Assembly (NCBI GenBank): GCA_022013615.1
Contig: JAKLQB010000316.1
Coordinates: forward strand, 1 to 10,952
DNA length: 10,952 bases
Origin: Desulfobacterales bacterium
GTDB taxonomy: Bacteria; Desulfobacterota; DSM-4660; Desulfatiglandales; Desulfatiglandaceae
Reading direction: 5' to 3'
Shown: positions 1-5,708 of the stretch, piece after piece
Layout: the number at the start of each line of letters is the position of its first letter
How positions within the stretch are numbered: position 1 is the first letter of the stretch
Program-made: the position numbers and the translations under genes
Notes under the pieces: generated by a model
The model's input: only the letters and a program-made list of their open reading frames with translations
Told to the model about the DNA's origin: nothing
Databases searched by the model: none

Positions 1-1
1 C

Positions 2-973
2 GCCCGAGGTGGTGTTGGACTTATCATTACGGGGCATGCCTATGTGCGCAAGGATGGCCAGGCGGGCCCCTGGCAGTTGGGCGTCTACAGCGATCAACTT
101 ATTGAGGGTCTTACCGAAATGACCGAAGCTGTGCACAAAGAAAATGGAAAAACCGTTATGCAGCTCGCCCATGCAGGCTGTCAGGCCCCCTTCGCGCTCA
201 CGGGACTGGAGCCTTTGGGCCCATCGGTTATGGAAAACCAGGAAGGTTCAAGTTGCCGGGAGATGACGCAAACAGACATTTCAAAGGTCATCGAAGTCTT
301 TGCCGGGGGAGCAGTGCGAGCCAAACAAGCCGGTTTTGATGGAGTTCAAATCCATGCGGCCCATGGGTATCTGCTGAGCCAGTTCCTTTCCCCATTTTTT
401 AATAAAAGGACGGATGAATACGGAGAAACAATTGAAAACCGGACGAGGGTTGTTTTGGAAGTTATAGAAGGCATAAGGGCTTCAGTTGGCCATGATTTCC
501 CCGTGCTGATTAAAATAAACTCGGAAGATTTTTTGGATAAAGGCCTTGCCGTGGATGATATGCTCCATGCGGCAGTATTGCTCGAACAGGCTGGCATTGA
601 TGCCATTGAACTGAGCGGTGGCACTGCCTATTCAGGCAGGCGAATTCCGGTAAGAATTGCCAAAATCGACACTGAAGAAAAAGAGGTTTTCTACAGGGCG
701 GCAGCCAAACGCTATAAAGAAAGGATCACAGTGCCGTTGATGCTGGTGGGGGGCATCCGCTCTTACGAAGTTGCTGAACGATTGGTGGACAAAGGTATAG
801 CGGACTATATATCCCTGTGCCGTCCCCTTATTCGCGAACCTGATCTCATCAACCGATGGAAGCAGGGAGATACCAGTAAAGCAACATGCCTTTCGGACAA
901 TCTGTGCTTCAAACCCACAAGAGCAGGGCAGGGGCTTTATTGTGTTACGGAGAAAAGATTGCGCAACAAGTGA
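2..973 (+). CDS. NADH:flavin oxidoreductase, Old Yellow Enzyme family (5' partial)
   Basis: The reading frame is open from base 2, so the gene enters from the left. A GTG at 44 is only an internal valine codon (the frame before it reads ARGGVGLIITGHAYV). This is an FMN-binding TIM barrel of the enoate / 2,4-dienoyl-CoA reductase branch. Visible motifs are QLAHAG, the substrate-binding HAAHG pair (His codons at 353 and 362) followed by QFLSP and ENRTR, a phosphate-binding LVGGIR, and CRPLIREPDL near the end. Family members reduce activated C=C bonds with NAD(P)H. The protein stops just after the barrel, so the ferredoxin-reductase-like C-terminal half of FadH-type enzymes is absent. The C-terminal cysteine cluster that holds a 4Fe-4S centre in relatives reads C-L-S-D-N-L-C then a distant C (887-943), with Asp where a Cys is expected. 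The substrate cannot be predicted. It is not obviously co-transcribed with the next genes, which have their own promoter. Confidence 0.9.
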   Translation, partial: ARGGVGLIITGHAYVRKDGQAGPWQLGVYSDQLIEGLTEMTEAVHKENGKTVMQLAHAGCQAPFALTGLEPLGPSVMENQEGSSCREMTQTDISKVIEVFAGGAVRAKQAGFDGVQIHAAHGYLLSQFLSPFFNKRTDEYGETIENRTRVVLEVIEGIRASVGHDFPVLIKINSEDFLDKGLAVDDMLHAAVLLEQAGIDAIELSGGTAYSGRRIPVRIAKIDTEEKEVFYRAAAKRYKERITVPLMLVGGIRSYEVAERLVDKGIADYISLCRPLIREPDLINRWKQGDTSKATCLSDNLCFKPTRAGQGLYCVTEKRLRNK

Positions 974-998
974 ATCATCAGTAATTGTATAGTTTGCC

Positions 999-1035
999 TT
1001 GACTTAAAACTAAATTTGGTCTAAATATAGATCAA
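999..1035 (+). promoter_or_regulatory. Promoter and palindromic operator candidate of the phd-parE module
   Basis: A TTGACT -35-like box sits at 999-1004. About 16-17 bases further is an AT-rich -10 region (TAAATA at 1022-1027, a poor match). The -10 region lies inside an imperfect 20-bp palindrome at 1016-1035, with arms TTGGTCTA and TAGATCAA, in which 8 of 10 positions pair. Phd/YefM antitoxins usually repress their own operon by binding such palindromes, so this is a plausible autoregulatory operator. The regulation itself is inferred. Confidence 0.55.
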
Positions 1036-1059
1036 TATATTTTTGGAAGGGGTGATAGT

Positions 1060-1344
1060 ATGAAACTAAGCGTGGCAATTAAGCCTATCAGTTATTTTAA
1101 GGCTCACGCAGCTGAGATAATCCGGAACTTATCAGAAAACCAGGAAACAATGATTATTACTCAGAATGGAGAGGCAAAGGCCATAGTGCAGGATATTCGA
1201 AAATACGAGGAAACCCAGGAAAGTCTTGCTTTACTGAAGATACTTGCTCAAAGTCGTAAAAATATTGAACAGGGAAAATTCCGACCTGCCAGTGATGTTC
1301 TGGGGGTTTTAAGAAAGAAGATTAAGGAAGATTTTCCCACATGA
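1060..1344 (+). CDS. Type II antitoxin, Phd/YefM family
   Basis: A 94-aa protein, the usual size for this family. The N-terminal part has the Phd/YefM pattern: KPISYFKAHAAEIIRNL, then a strand with IITQNGEAKAIVQD, then KYEE starting a helix. That fold dimerises and binds operator DNA, and the C-terminal residues (about 60-94) normally wrap and neutralise the toxin. The ATG is preceded by GGAAGGGG (1045-1052) at 7-nt spacing. Its stop overlaps the toxin start in an ATGA at 1341-1344, typical of translationally coupled antitoxin-toxin pairs. It acts in the cytoplasm with the gene downstream as partner. The family call is strong; the subfamily is not resolved. Confidence 0.9.
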   Translation: MKLSVAIKPISYFKAHAAEIIRNLSENQETMIITQNGEAKAIVQDIRKYEETQESLALLKILAQSRKNIEQGKFRPASDVLGVLRKKIKEDFPT

Positions 1345-1664
1345 GCTATATTGTGTATTTCATAGATGATGCCGAAAAAGATCTGTTTGAAATCTATGAG
1401 TACATAAAAGAATCCGGATATCCATTTAATGCCATGGGGCTGTATTCCCAGATCGAAAAGGCCTGTTTTGATCTTTCGGAAATGCCTGAACGAGGACACA
1501 TTCCCCCAGAGCTTGAAAGAATTGGTGTTTTGGATTACCGTGAAATTCACGTCAAGGTGTACCGAATCATCTATCAGGTATTTGGCTCTGACGTATATAT
1601 ACACTGTATTTTGGATGGAAGAAGAGACTTTCAGGCAATTTTACAACAAAGGATATTAAGATAA
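1341..1664 (+). CDS. Type II toxin, ParE/RelE superfamily
   Basis: A 107-aa protein whose start overlaps the antitoxin stop by 4 bases. It has the ParE/RelE layout: an N-terminal strand (YIVYFIDDAEKDL), an amphipathic helix pair with EIYEYI and KACFDL, a conserved PERGHIPPEL segment, then C-terminal strands with YREIHVKVYRIIYQV and the ending DGRRDFQAILQQRIL. RelE members cleave mRNA in the ribosome and ParE members poison gyrase. The sequence alone does not decide between them, although the Arg-rich DGRRDFQ ending resembles members annotated as ParE/RelE plasmid stabilisation toxins. The frame is intact and the partner antitoxin is present, so the module is probably functional. Confidence 0.88.
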   Translation: MSYIVYFIDDAEKDLFEIYEYIKESGYPFNAMGLYSQIEKACFDLSEMPERGHIPPELERIGVLDYREIHVKVYRIIYQVFGSDVYIHCILDGRRDFQAILQQRILR

Positions 1665-1718
1665 ATCGTAACTACCTGGTTCAAAGTTATATTGTGAAAA
1701 AACTTGGGACGAATGGCA

Positions 1719-2021
1719 ATGGATGATGAAGAATATAAGAATAAGTACGTCAATTTAAGGGTTCTCAAGAGTGTTCAGGAGTATCTGCGGTCCGAGAGCA
1801 AATCTCCAACTGCAGTGTACCCGATTAAGGTCCCTGATGACTTACTATACCAGGTGCTGAAACTACAAGGCCCTGAGAAGGTTGATACATTAATCCATCA
1901 CATATTCAAGGTTGGTCTTTCAATCTGGAGCGAAGAACTTTACAAGGATGCATTTGGGTCTGAGGAAAATTTAGAGGATTTTATTGAACTGGTAAAAAAG
2001 CGGAACAGGGAATCAAAGTAA
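1719..2021 (+). CDS. Hypothetical protein, possibly ribbon-helix-helix-like
   Basis: A 100-aa cytoplasmic protein that I do not recognise as a named family. I chose the ATG at 1719 because GGGA (1706-1709) lies 9 bases upstream. An ATG at 1713 and a TTG at 1704 are in frame alternatives, but they sit almost on or before that site. The N-terminal 35 residues are charged and helical. The middle segment YPIKVPDDLLYQVLKLQG, then KVDTLIHHIFKVGLSIW, reads like a strand followed by two helices, which is the order of a ribbon-helix-helix DNA-binding domain. That is inference from pattern only. It follows the ParE-type toxin by 54 bases on the same strand and precedes the exported-protein gene by 38 bases, so the three may share a transcript. 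No signal peptide or membrane segment is seen. Confidence 0.65.
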   Translation: MDDEEYKNKYVNLRVLKSVQEYLRSESKSPTAVYPIKVPDDLLYQVLKLQGPEKVDTLIHHIFKVGLSIWSEELYKDAFGSEENLEDFIELVKKRNRESK

Positions 2022-2059
2022 GGTAACGAAGTCTGAACTTACGAAAGGAGGCCAAAAAC

Positions 2060-2416
2060 GTGGGCCGAAATAAAAAAATTTTGGTGATGATCTTATCATT
2101 ATTTTCATTAGTGCTGTTTGGCTCCATAAATATTTATGCGCAGCCACTTGGGCTTATGTCGCAAAAGCCACAGGAGGAATCGCAACAAAAACTTCTATCC
2201 TCTGCAAACGGGAGGTTCGTTTTTGGCCAGATATCAAATTCCAGCAAAGACCAGTTTATGCTGGATACCTTCACCGGCAGGTTATGGCGAATTGCAGAAA
2301 GCGGGGCAATTGGGATATTCTTAAGGTCTGTTCCATACCGCAATGAAGATGGGAAGTGCTCTGCCCTTCCTGAGAGCATATCAGAATCAGAATCCAAAGA
2401 GGTTAAAAAGGAATAG
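2060..2416 (+). CDS. Small exported protein of unknown function
   Basis: A 118-aa protein starting at GTG, supported by a strong AAAGGAGG (2044-2051) 8 bases upstream. Residues 4-27 form a classic Sec signal peptide: NKK, a hydrophobic run, and a small-residue end (INIYA) with likely cleavage before QPLG. There is no lipobox Cys. The mature part has a low-complexity Gln/Ser/Glu linker, then a compact domain with ANGRFVFGQI, DQFMLDTFTGRLWRI and IFLRSVPY, then an acidic Lys/Glu tail. The DQFMLDT-TGRLW pattern resembles a widespread but unnamed group of small deltaproteobacterial proteins, from memory only. It probably sits in the periplasm. It is convergent with the RelE-like toxin gene, with 23 bases between the stops and no clear terminator there. 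Confidence 0.72.
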   Translation: MGRNKKILVMILSLFSLVLFGSINIYAQPLGLMSQKPQEESQQKLLSSANGRFVFGQISNSSKDQFMLDTFTGRLWRIAESGAIGIFLRSVPYRNEDGKCSALPESISESESKEVKKE

Positions 2417-2439
2417 CGGGCAATTTTTAATCAGAAGAG

Positions 2440-2751
2440 TCAGATCTTTCTTTCACATTGGTCATGATGACCGCAATTACGGAGAGCAATCATCCCGGGT
2501 TCCGGGCCATACTCAAAAGTAATTCTGAGACTATTTGTGGCATAGGCGATGAAGACAGCGTCTCCGCCCTCCGTGTATTTAGCTTTGACATTTTTGCCTT
2601 TGTGAACATTTAACGAAGGGTGCCTTGGATTGGTAGTCAAGAGCTTGACGGCTTTATCAATGGCTTTTTTTCCCCGTGGGACAAGTCCGGAATAGCTTTC
2701 AAGAAAGATGATCTCAAAAAAACATTTAAAGGAAAGGGCTTTCGCGGGCAT
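2440..2751 (-). CDS. RelE-like type II toxin
   Basis: A 103-aa protein with RelE/HigB-like features: an N-terminal strand-helix (FFEIIFLESYSGL), a helix with KKAIDKAVKLL, the characteristic NPRHPSLNVHKGK turn, and C-terminal strands ending LRITFEYGPE then IALRNCGHHDQ, matching the usual R-x-TF ... L-x-x-x-G-x-H-D pattern. Members cut mRNA, usually on the ribosome. The start lies 6 bases after the stop of the AbrB-type antitoxin gene and has only a weak AGAG-like ribosome site, so translation is probably coupled to the antitoxin. The length and frame are intact. The exact subfamily is uncertain, and no activity can be proved from sequence. Confidence 0.82.
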   Translation of the reverse strand: MPAKALSFKCFFEIIFLESYSGLVPRGKKAIDKAVKLLTTNPRHPSLNVHKGKNVKAKYTEGGDAVFIAYATNSLRITFEYGPEPGMIALRNCGHHDQCERKI

Positions 2752-2757
2752 ATTTCT

Positions 2758-3033
2758 CTATTTTTTGAGCAGCTTGAGTGCTTCCGAAGCTGTATCTGAG
2801 GAGATACCGCGTCGGGTGTCTCTGTTTATTTTCATTTCCTGTCTCACCCAATCGGAGGACAGTTCTTCGGCCGGTAAAGCTGACATATCAGGGTATTTCC
2901 TTACGGTTCTTACCGGATAAAGGATAATCTGGTCCCCTTCAATAACATACTGGAAAAGGGGTTCAGACTTGAAGGGAGGAGGGAGCGAAATTCTCCCCCG
3001 AGCATCGGTTTTTAAAATATTCATCTCGACCAT
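2758..3033 (-). CDS. AbrB/MazE-type (SpoVT-AbrB domain) antitoxin
   Basis: A 91-aa protein. The N-terminal 45 residues have the swapped-hairpin AbrB signature: MNILKTDARGRISLP, then FQYVIEGDQIILYPV. This domain dimerises and binds operator DNA. The rest (SSDWVRQEMKINRDTRRGI and a helical end) is likely the toxin-binding tail. The start at 3033 is chosen because AAGGAG (3041-3046 on this strand) lies 7 bases upstream and the predicted transcription start is near 3066. A longer TTG-initiated form from 3069 would begin before the transcript. It precedes the RelE-like toxin gene by 6 bases, in antitoxin-first order. Pairing an AbrB-type antitoxin with a RelE-type toxin rather than MazF is a mixed combination. 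Confidence 0.87.
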   Translation of the reverse strand: MVEMNILKTDARGRISLPPPFKSEPLFQYVIEGDQIILYPVRTVRKYPDMSALPAEELSSDWVRQEMKINRDTRRGISSDTASEALKLLKK

Positions 3034-3065
3034 TTGAGATCTCCTTACAGCCATTTTACATCGTT

Positions 3066-3101
3066 TCAAATGATTCTAATCCTATTTTTTCCATTTGTCA
3101 A
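3066..3101 (-). promoter_or_regulatory. Sigma-70 promoter of the AbrB-RelE module
   Basis: On the minus strand TTGACA (3096-3101) is followed after 17 bases by TAGAAT (3073-3078): a perfect -35 and a 5/6 -10. The expected start is near 3066, about 33 bases before the antitoxin ATG. Short inverted arms CAAATG (3067-3072) and CATTTG (3092-3097) flank the -10 and spacer and could be an autoregulatory site. Confidence 0.75.
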
Positions 3102-3132
3102 TAACGGGAAATGACTCTTTGGTGCTCCGAGG

Positions 3133-3250
3133 TTGGGCCGTAAGTTCGCAATAAATTCGGGCTGTATTAAGAAAATCCCCCTCAATCCCCCTTTGCAAAA
3201 GAGGGAAGGTTCGGAATGCCCAGATTTATTGAGATGTTAAGTTCGGCCAA
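3133..3250. repeat. Palindromic dispersed repeat, copy A (MITE-like)
   Basis: Bases 3159-3239 match the reverse complement of 7345-7426 at about 73 of 82 aligned positions by eye. The element is itself palindromic at two scales. An inner hairpin TCCCCCTTT-GCA-AAAGAGGGA (8 of 9 pairs) lies near the middle. Outer imperfect inverted ends contain TTGGGCCG...CAATAAAT..GGGC on the left (3133-3162) and the complementary GCCC..ATTTATTG...CGGCCAA on the right (3218-3250). It carries no reading frame and lies in the longest non-coding stretch of the window (3034-3381). The rest of that stretch holds the toxin-antitoxin promoter and the terminator, with nothing else recognised. Confidence 0.7.
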
Positions 3251-3340
3251 GCTAACATATTGATTTGAGGAAGGAAAACGGAAAATTGCATTCTTTTGAA
3301 TACTTTGACTGTCAAGAGGGTAAACCTTACCTGAGAACAA

Positions 3341-3371
3341 AAAGGGTTAGCTCAAATTGAGCTAACCCTTT
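3341..3371 (-). terminator. Intrinsic terminator of tRNA-Leu (probably bidirectional)
   Basis: A perfect inverted repeat with 15-bp arms (AAAGGGTTAGCTCAA and its complement) around a single central A. Read on the minus strand, it starts 10 bases after the tRNA 3' end and is followed by TTTTTGTTCT-type U-rich sequence, as expected of a rho-independent terminator. On the plus strand it is followed by a weaker T-rich run. Confidence 0.82.
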
Positions 3372-3381
3372 GTAATTTTAT

Positions 3382-3468
3382 TGGTGCCGAAGGGGGGACT
3401 CGAACCCCCACAGGCATACACCCACTAGACCCTGAACCTAGCGCGTCTACCAGTTCCGCCACTTCGGC
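3382..3468 (-). tRNA. tRNA-Leu (anticodon CAG)
   Basis: An 87-nt class II tRNA with a long variable arm, as in Leu tRNAs. The acceptor GCCGAAG pairs with CTTCGGC, the discriminator is A, and CCA is encoded. The D arm has GGCGGAACTGGTAGACGC. The anticodon stem CTAGG/TCTAG (one G-U pair) encloses the loop TTCAGGG, giving anticodon CAG for CUG codons. The T arm is GGGGGTTCGAGTCCCCC. It stands alone between its own promoter and terminator. Confidence 0.96.
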
Positions 3469-3480
3469 TTGGAAATAGGG

Positions 3481-3509
3481 TTGAAATATGTAATTTGGAA
3501 GACTATATT
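3481..3509 (+). promoter_or_regulatory. Promoter of ribF
   Basis: TTGAAA (3481-3486), a 17-base spacer, then TATATT (3504-3509), each 5/6 to consensus. The expected start is near 3516, downstream of the TTG at 3495 and upstream of the chosen ATG at 3555. The -10 is shared with the divergent tRNA-Leu promoter. Confidence 0.65.
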
Positions 3510-3529
3510 ACATCATCGAGTCTTGTCAA
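3502..3529 (-). promoter_or_regulatory. Promoter of tRNA-Leu
   Basis: On the minus strand TTGACA (3524-3529), a 16-base spacer, then TATAGT (3502-3507). The expected start is near 3495, leaving a leader of about 27 bases before the tRNA 5' end. Its -10 overlaps the -10 of the ribF promoter on the other strand. Confidence 0.75.
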
Positions 3530-3554
3530 TAGCTTTAAGGAAGTACTCTCAGAA

Positions 3555-4493
3555 ATGACAATAATTTACGATTTGGAAGAAGTTAAAGGGCCGTTAACAA
3601 ATCCAGTGTTAACCATAGGGAATTTTGATGGTGTCCACAAAGGCCACCTGGCCCTTTTTGACAGGGTAAAAGAAAGGGCAAGGGCAATAGGCGGGCAGTC
3701 GGTTGTCATGACCTTCGAACCACACCCCATAAAGGTCATGAAGCCTGGGAACGGTCCCCCATTGATTACCCTCGGAGAGCAGAAACTAAGACTTATAAAC
3801 GATGCCGATATTGATGTCATTTTTTTCATACCTTTCACAAAACAGTTTGCCGCAATTTCAGCACGGGATTTTGTTCAGAACATTCTAATTAAAAAAATTG
3901 GCATGAAGGAATTGATAGTTGGATACGATTACGCCTTTGGTCGTAACCGGGAGGGCAACATTAAACTCCTCCAGGAGATGGGGAATCACTTCGATTTTGC
4001 AGTACATGTGGTTGAACCGATACGCATTGACGATAGCCTGGTATCCAGCACTTCCATCCGAAAACTGGTTCATGAAGGCAACCTTTCCAGAGCCAAGGCC
4101 TTATTGGGGAGAGATTATCAGATCAGCGGAAGCGTGGTGAAAGGAAAGAACAGGGGTGGAAGGCTTCTTGGCTTCCCTACTGCGAATTTGAAGCTTATTG
4201 ACGAGTTGACACCAAAAGTCGGGGTTTATGCCGTAAACGTGCTGATTGATGATCAAACCTATGAAGGATTGACTAACGTTGGGTATAACCCTACGTTCGG
4301 CAATGGCGTATTCTCGGTGGAAACCCATATTCTTGATTTTTCAGGGGACCTTCTCGGTAAACCTATTAGGGTCAATTTTATCCAGCGCCTGAGAGATGAA
4401 AAAAACTTTGAGACCATAGGAGATCTGGCAGACCAGATTGGTCAAGACGTTAAGGATGCCAGGAAATTATTTAAAAGCCTAAAAAACCCGTAA
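3555..4493 (+). CDS. ribF: Bifunctional riboflavin kinase / FMN adenylyltransferase
   Basis: A cytoplasmic enzyme that phosphorylates riboflavin to FMN and then adenylates FMN to FAD with ATP. It is 312 aa, close to the roughly 310 aa usual for RibF. The N-terminal nucleotidyltransferase half has GNFDGVHKGH (22-31), TFEPHP (53-58), VGYDYAFGRNREG (122-134) and SSTSIR (164-169). The C-terminal flavokinase half has GRLLGFPTANL (202-212), GVYAV, NVGYNPTFG and VETHILDF, with the family catalytic Glu at about 256. The ATG at 3555 is preferred, since a TTG at 3495 in the same frame lies inside the promoter region. An AAGGA at 3537-3541 is rather far upstream, so initiation may be modest. It is followed by apbE, which consumes FAD, with 153 bases between. 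Confidence 0.96.
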   Translation: MTIIYDLEEVKGPLTNPVLTIGNFDGVHKGHLALFDRVKERARAIGGQSVVMTFEPHPIKVMKPGNGPPLITLGEQKLRLINDADIDVIFFIPFTKQFAAISARDFVQNILIKKIGMKELIVGYDYAFGRNREGNIKLLQEMGNHFDFAVHVVEPIRIDDSLVSSTSIRKLVHEGNLSRAKALLGRDYQISGSVVKGKNRGGRLLGFPTANLKLIDELTPKVGVYAVNVLIDDQTYEGLTNVGYNPTFGNGVFSVETHILDFSGDLLGKPIRVNFIQRLRDEKNFETIGDLADQIGQDVKDARKLFKSLKNP

Positions 4494-4646
4494 CTCAGGT
4501 TCAAGGACAATACAAACCCGAAATCTAAAATCCAAAATCCCACAGATTTGGTTGCAATTTATGTGAAATGTGTGTAAACGTGCTTTCGGCTAATGCCGGA
4601 ATTACTAAAGATAAAGATCTTTACGGATTTACAATGGAAGGAAAAA

Positions 4647-5708
4647 ATGAAAAGAAAAAATGCCGCATTTGAAACAGACTTGACCCTGAATCGAAGATCA
4701 TTTTTAAAACTGTCAGGGCTGCTCGGTTTGGGTCTGGCATCGGCAGGTATCCTACCTGCATCAGCCGAGGCCGTAAAGTTTAACCGCAAGACGTATAAGG
4801 TTTCGAAGACCCGGTTGGCCATGGGGACCTTTGTGTCCATGAGCCTTATCCATTCTTCCAGGGATAAAGCAGAAGAGGCGATGGGCCAGGCCTTTCAGGA
4901 GATAGAACGACTTACGCGGTCCATGAGCCGGTTTGATGAGGCAACTGCAGTAGCCCGATTGAACAGCGATGGTTTTTTGAAAGACGCACCACCCGAAGTT
5001 TTCGAAGTAATTGCCGGGGCAATGGATTATTACCGACTTACCCACCAGGCCTTTGATATATCGGTTAAGCCGGTTGTTGATCTTTTCAGGAAAAATTTCG
5101 CCCAGGGAAACAGCCGGCCACCTGACGGGATCGAATTGAGACAGGCACTCGACCTGGTTGGTTCGGATATGATCGAACTGAAAGGGCGCAGCATCCGGTT
5201 CAAAAAACCAGGCATGGGAATTACCCTGGATGGTATTGCAAAAGGATATATTGTGGACAGTGCATCTAAGATTCTCGCAAGGCACCAGATAAAGAATTAT
5301 CTAATTAATGCCGGGGGTGATATAAGGGCCATGGGGTCTCGGAGTGATAAAAAGGCATGGTCTGTTGCCATCCAGGATCCTAAGAAAGAGAAACAGTATC
5401 CGGATGTAATCCGCCTGACTGATGCGGCTATTGCCACCTCTGGAAACTATGAAGTCTATTTTGATCGGGAAAAGATGTTTCATCATATCGTTGATCCAAG
5501 GACAGGACTGTCTCCCAGATTGAGCTCCAGCGTATCAGTCACAGCGCACACAGCCATGGATGCGGATGCCCTTTCAACCAGTGTATTTGTTATGGAGCCC
5601 GCCAATGCAAATCGGTTCATCAATTCCCTTCCCGGGTGCGAATGCCTTGTAATAGCCAGGGGTGGCAGGACGTTTAAATCTTCAGGCTGGAAGAGCATGG
5701 CCATATAA
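4647..5708 (+). CDS. apbE: FAD:protein FMN transferase, Tat-exported
   Basis: ApbE attaches FMN from FAD through a phosphoester bond to Thr/Ser of target flavoproteins such as NqrB/NqrC, RnfD/RnfG and related exported proteins, using Mg2+. The protein is 353 aa from the ATG at 4647, with GGAAGG (4636-4641) 5 bases upstream. An ATG at 4593 has no such site. A twin-arginine signal is visible: NRRSFLK (15-21), a hydrophobic stretch to about 37, and an ASA-type cleavage site near 40. It has no lipobox Cys, so a soluble periplasmic enzyme is likely. Family motifs are MGTF (59-62), LDGIAKGY (194-201), NAGGDIR (221-227), ATSGNY, HHIVDPRTG (279-287) and ADALST (306-311), whose Asp and Thr are the known metal ligands. 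No target protein is in the window. It overlaps hflX tail to tail by 35 bases. Confidence 0.95.
   Translation: MKRKNAAFETDLTLNRRSFLKLSGLLGLGLASAGILPASAEAVKFNRKTYKVSKTRLAMGTFVSMSLIHSSRDKAEEAMGQAFQEIERLTRSMSRFDEATAVARLNSDGFLKDAPPEVFEVIAGAMDYYRLTHQAFDISVKPVVDLFRKNFAQGNSRPPDGIELRQALDLVGSDMIELKGRSIRFKKPGMGITLDGIAKGYIVDSASKILARHQIKNYLINAGGDIRAMGSRSDKKAWSVAIQDPKKEKQYPDVIRLTDAAIATSGNYEVYFDREKMFHHIVDPRTGLSPRLSSSVSVTAHTAMDADALSTSVFVMEPANANRFINSLPGCECLVIARGGRTFKSSGWKSMAI

Noticed and set aside
1248..1604. 118-aa minus-strand frame opposite the phd-parE genes
   Set aside because: It is antisense to two well-supported genes, has no family pattern and no ribosome site that stands out.
3116..3134. Possible partial duplication of the tRNA-Leu 3' end (TTGGTGC..CGA..GG) as an att site
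   Set aside because: Only about seven contiguous bases match the tRNA end (TTGGTGC), with a shifted CGA after them. This is too short to support an attachment site.
3495..3554. Longer RibF from the TTG at 3495
   Set aside because: This codon lies within the overlapping promoter region and before the predicted start of transcription. The ATG at 3555 gives the usual RibF length.
4494..4646. Regulatory element such as a riboswitch between ribF and apbE
   Set aside because: The stretch has simple AAATCTAAAATCCAAAATCC-like sequence with no conserved stem structure that I can recognise, and no FMN-riboswitch signature.
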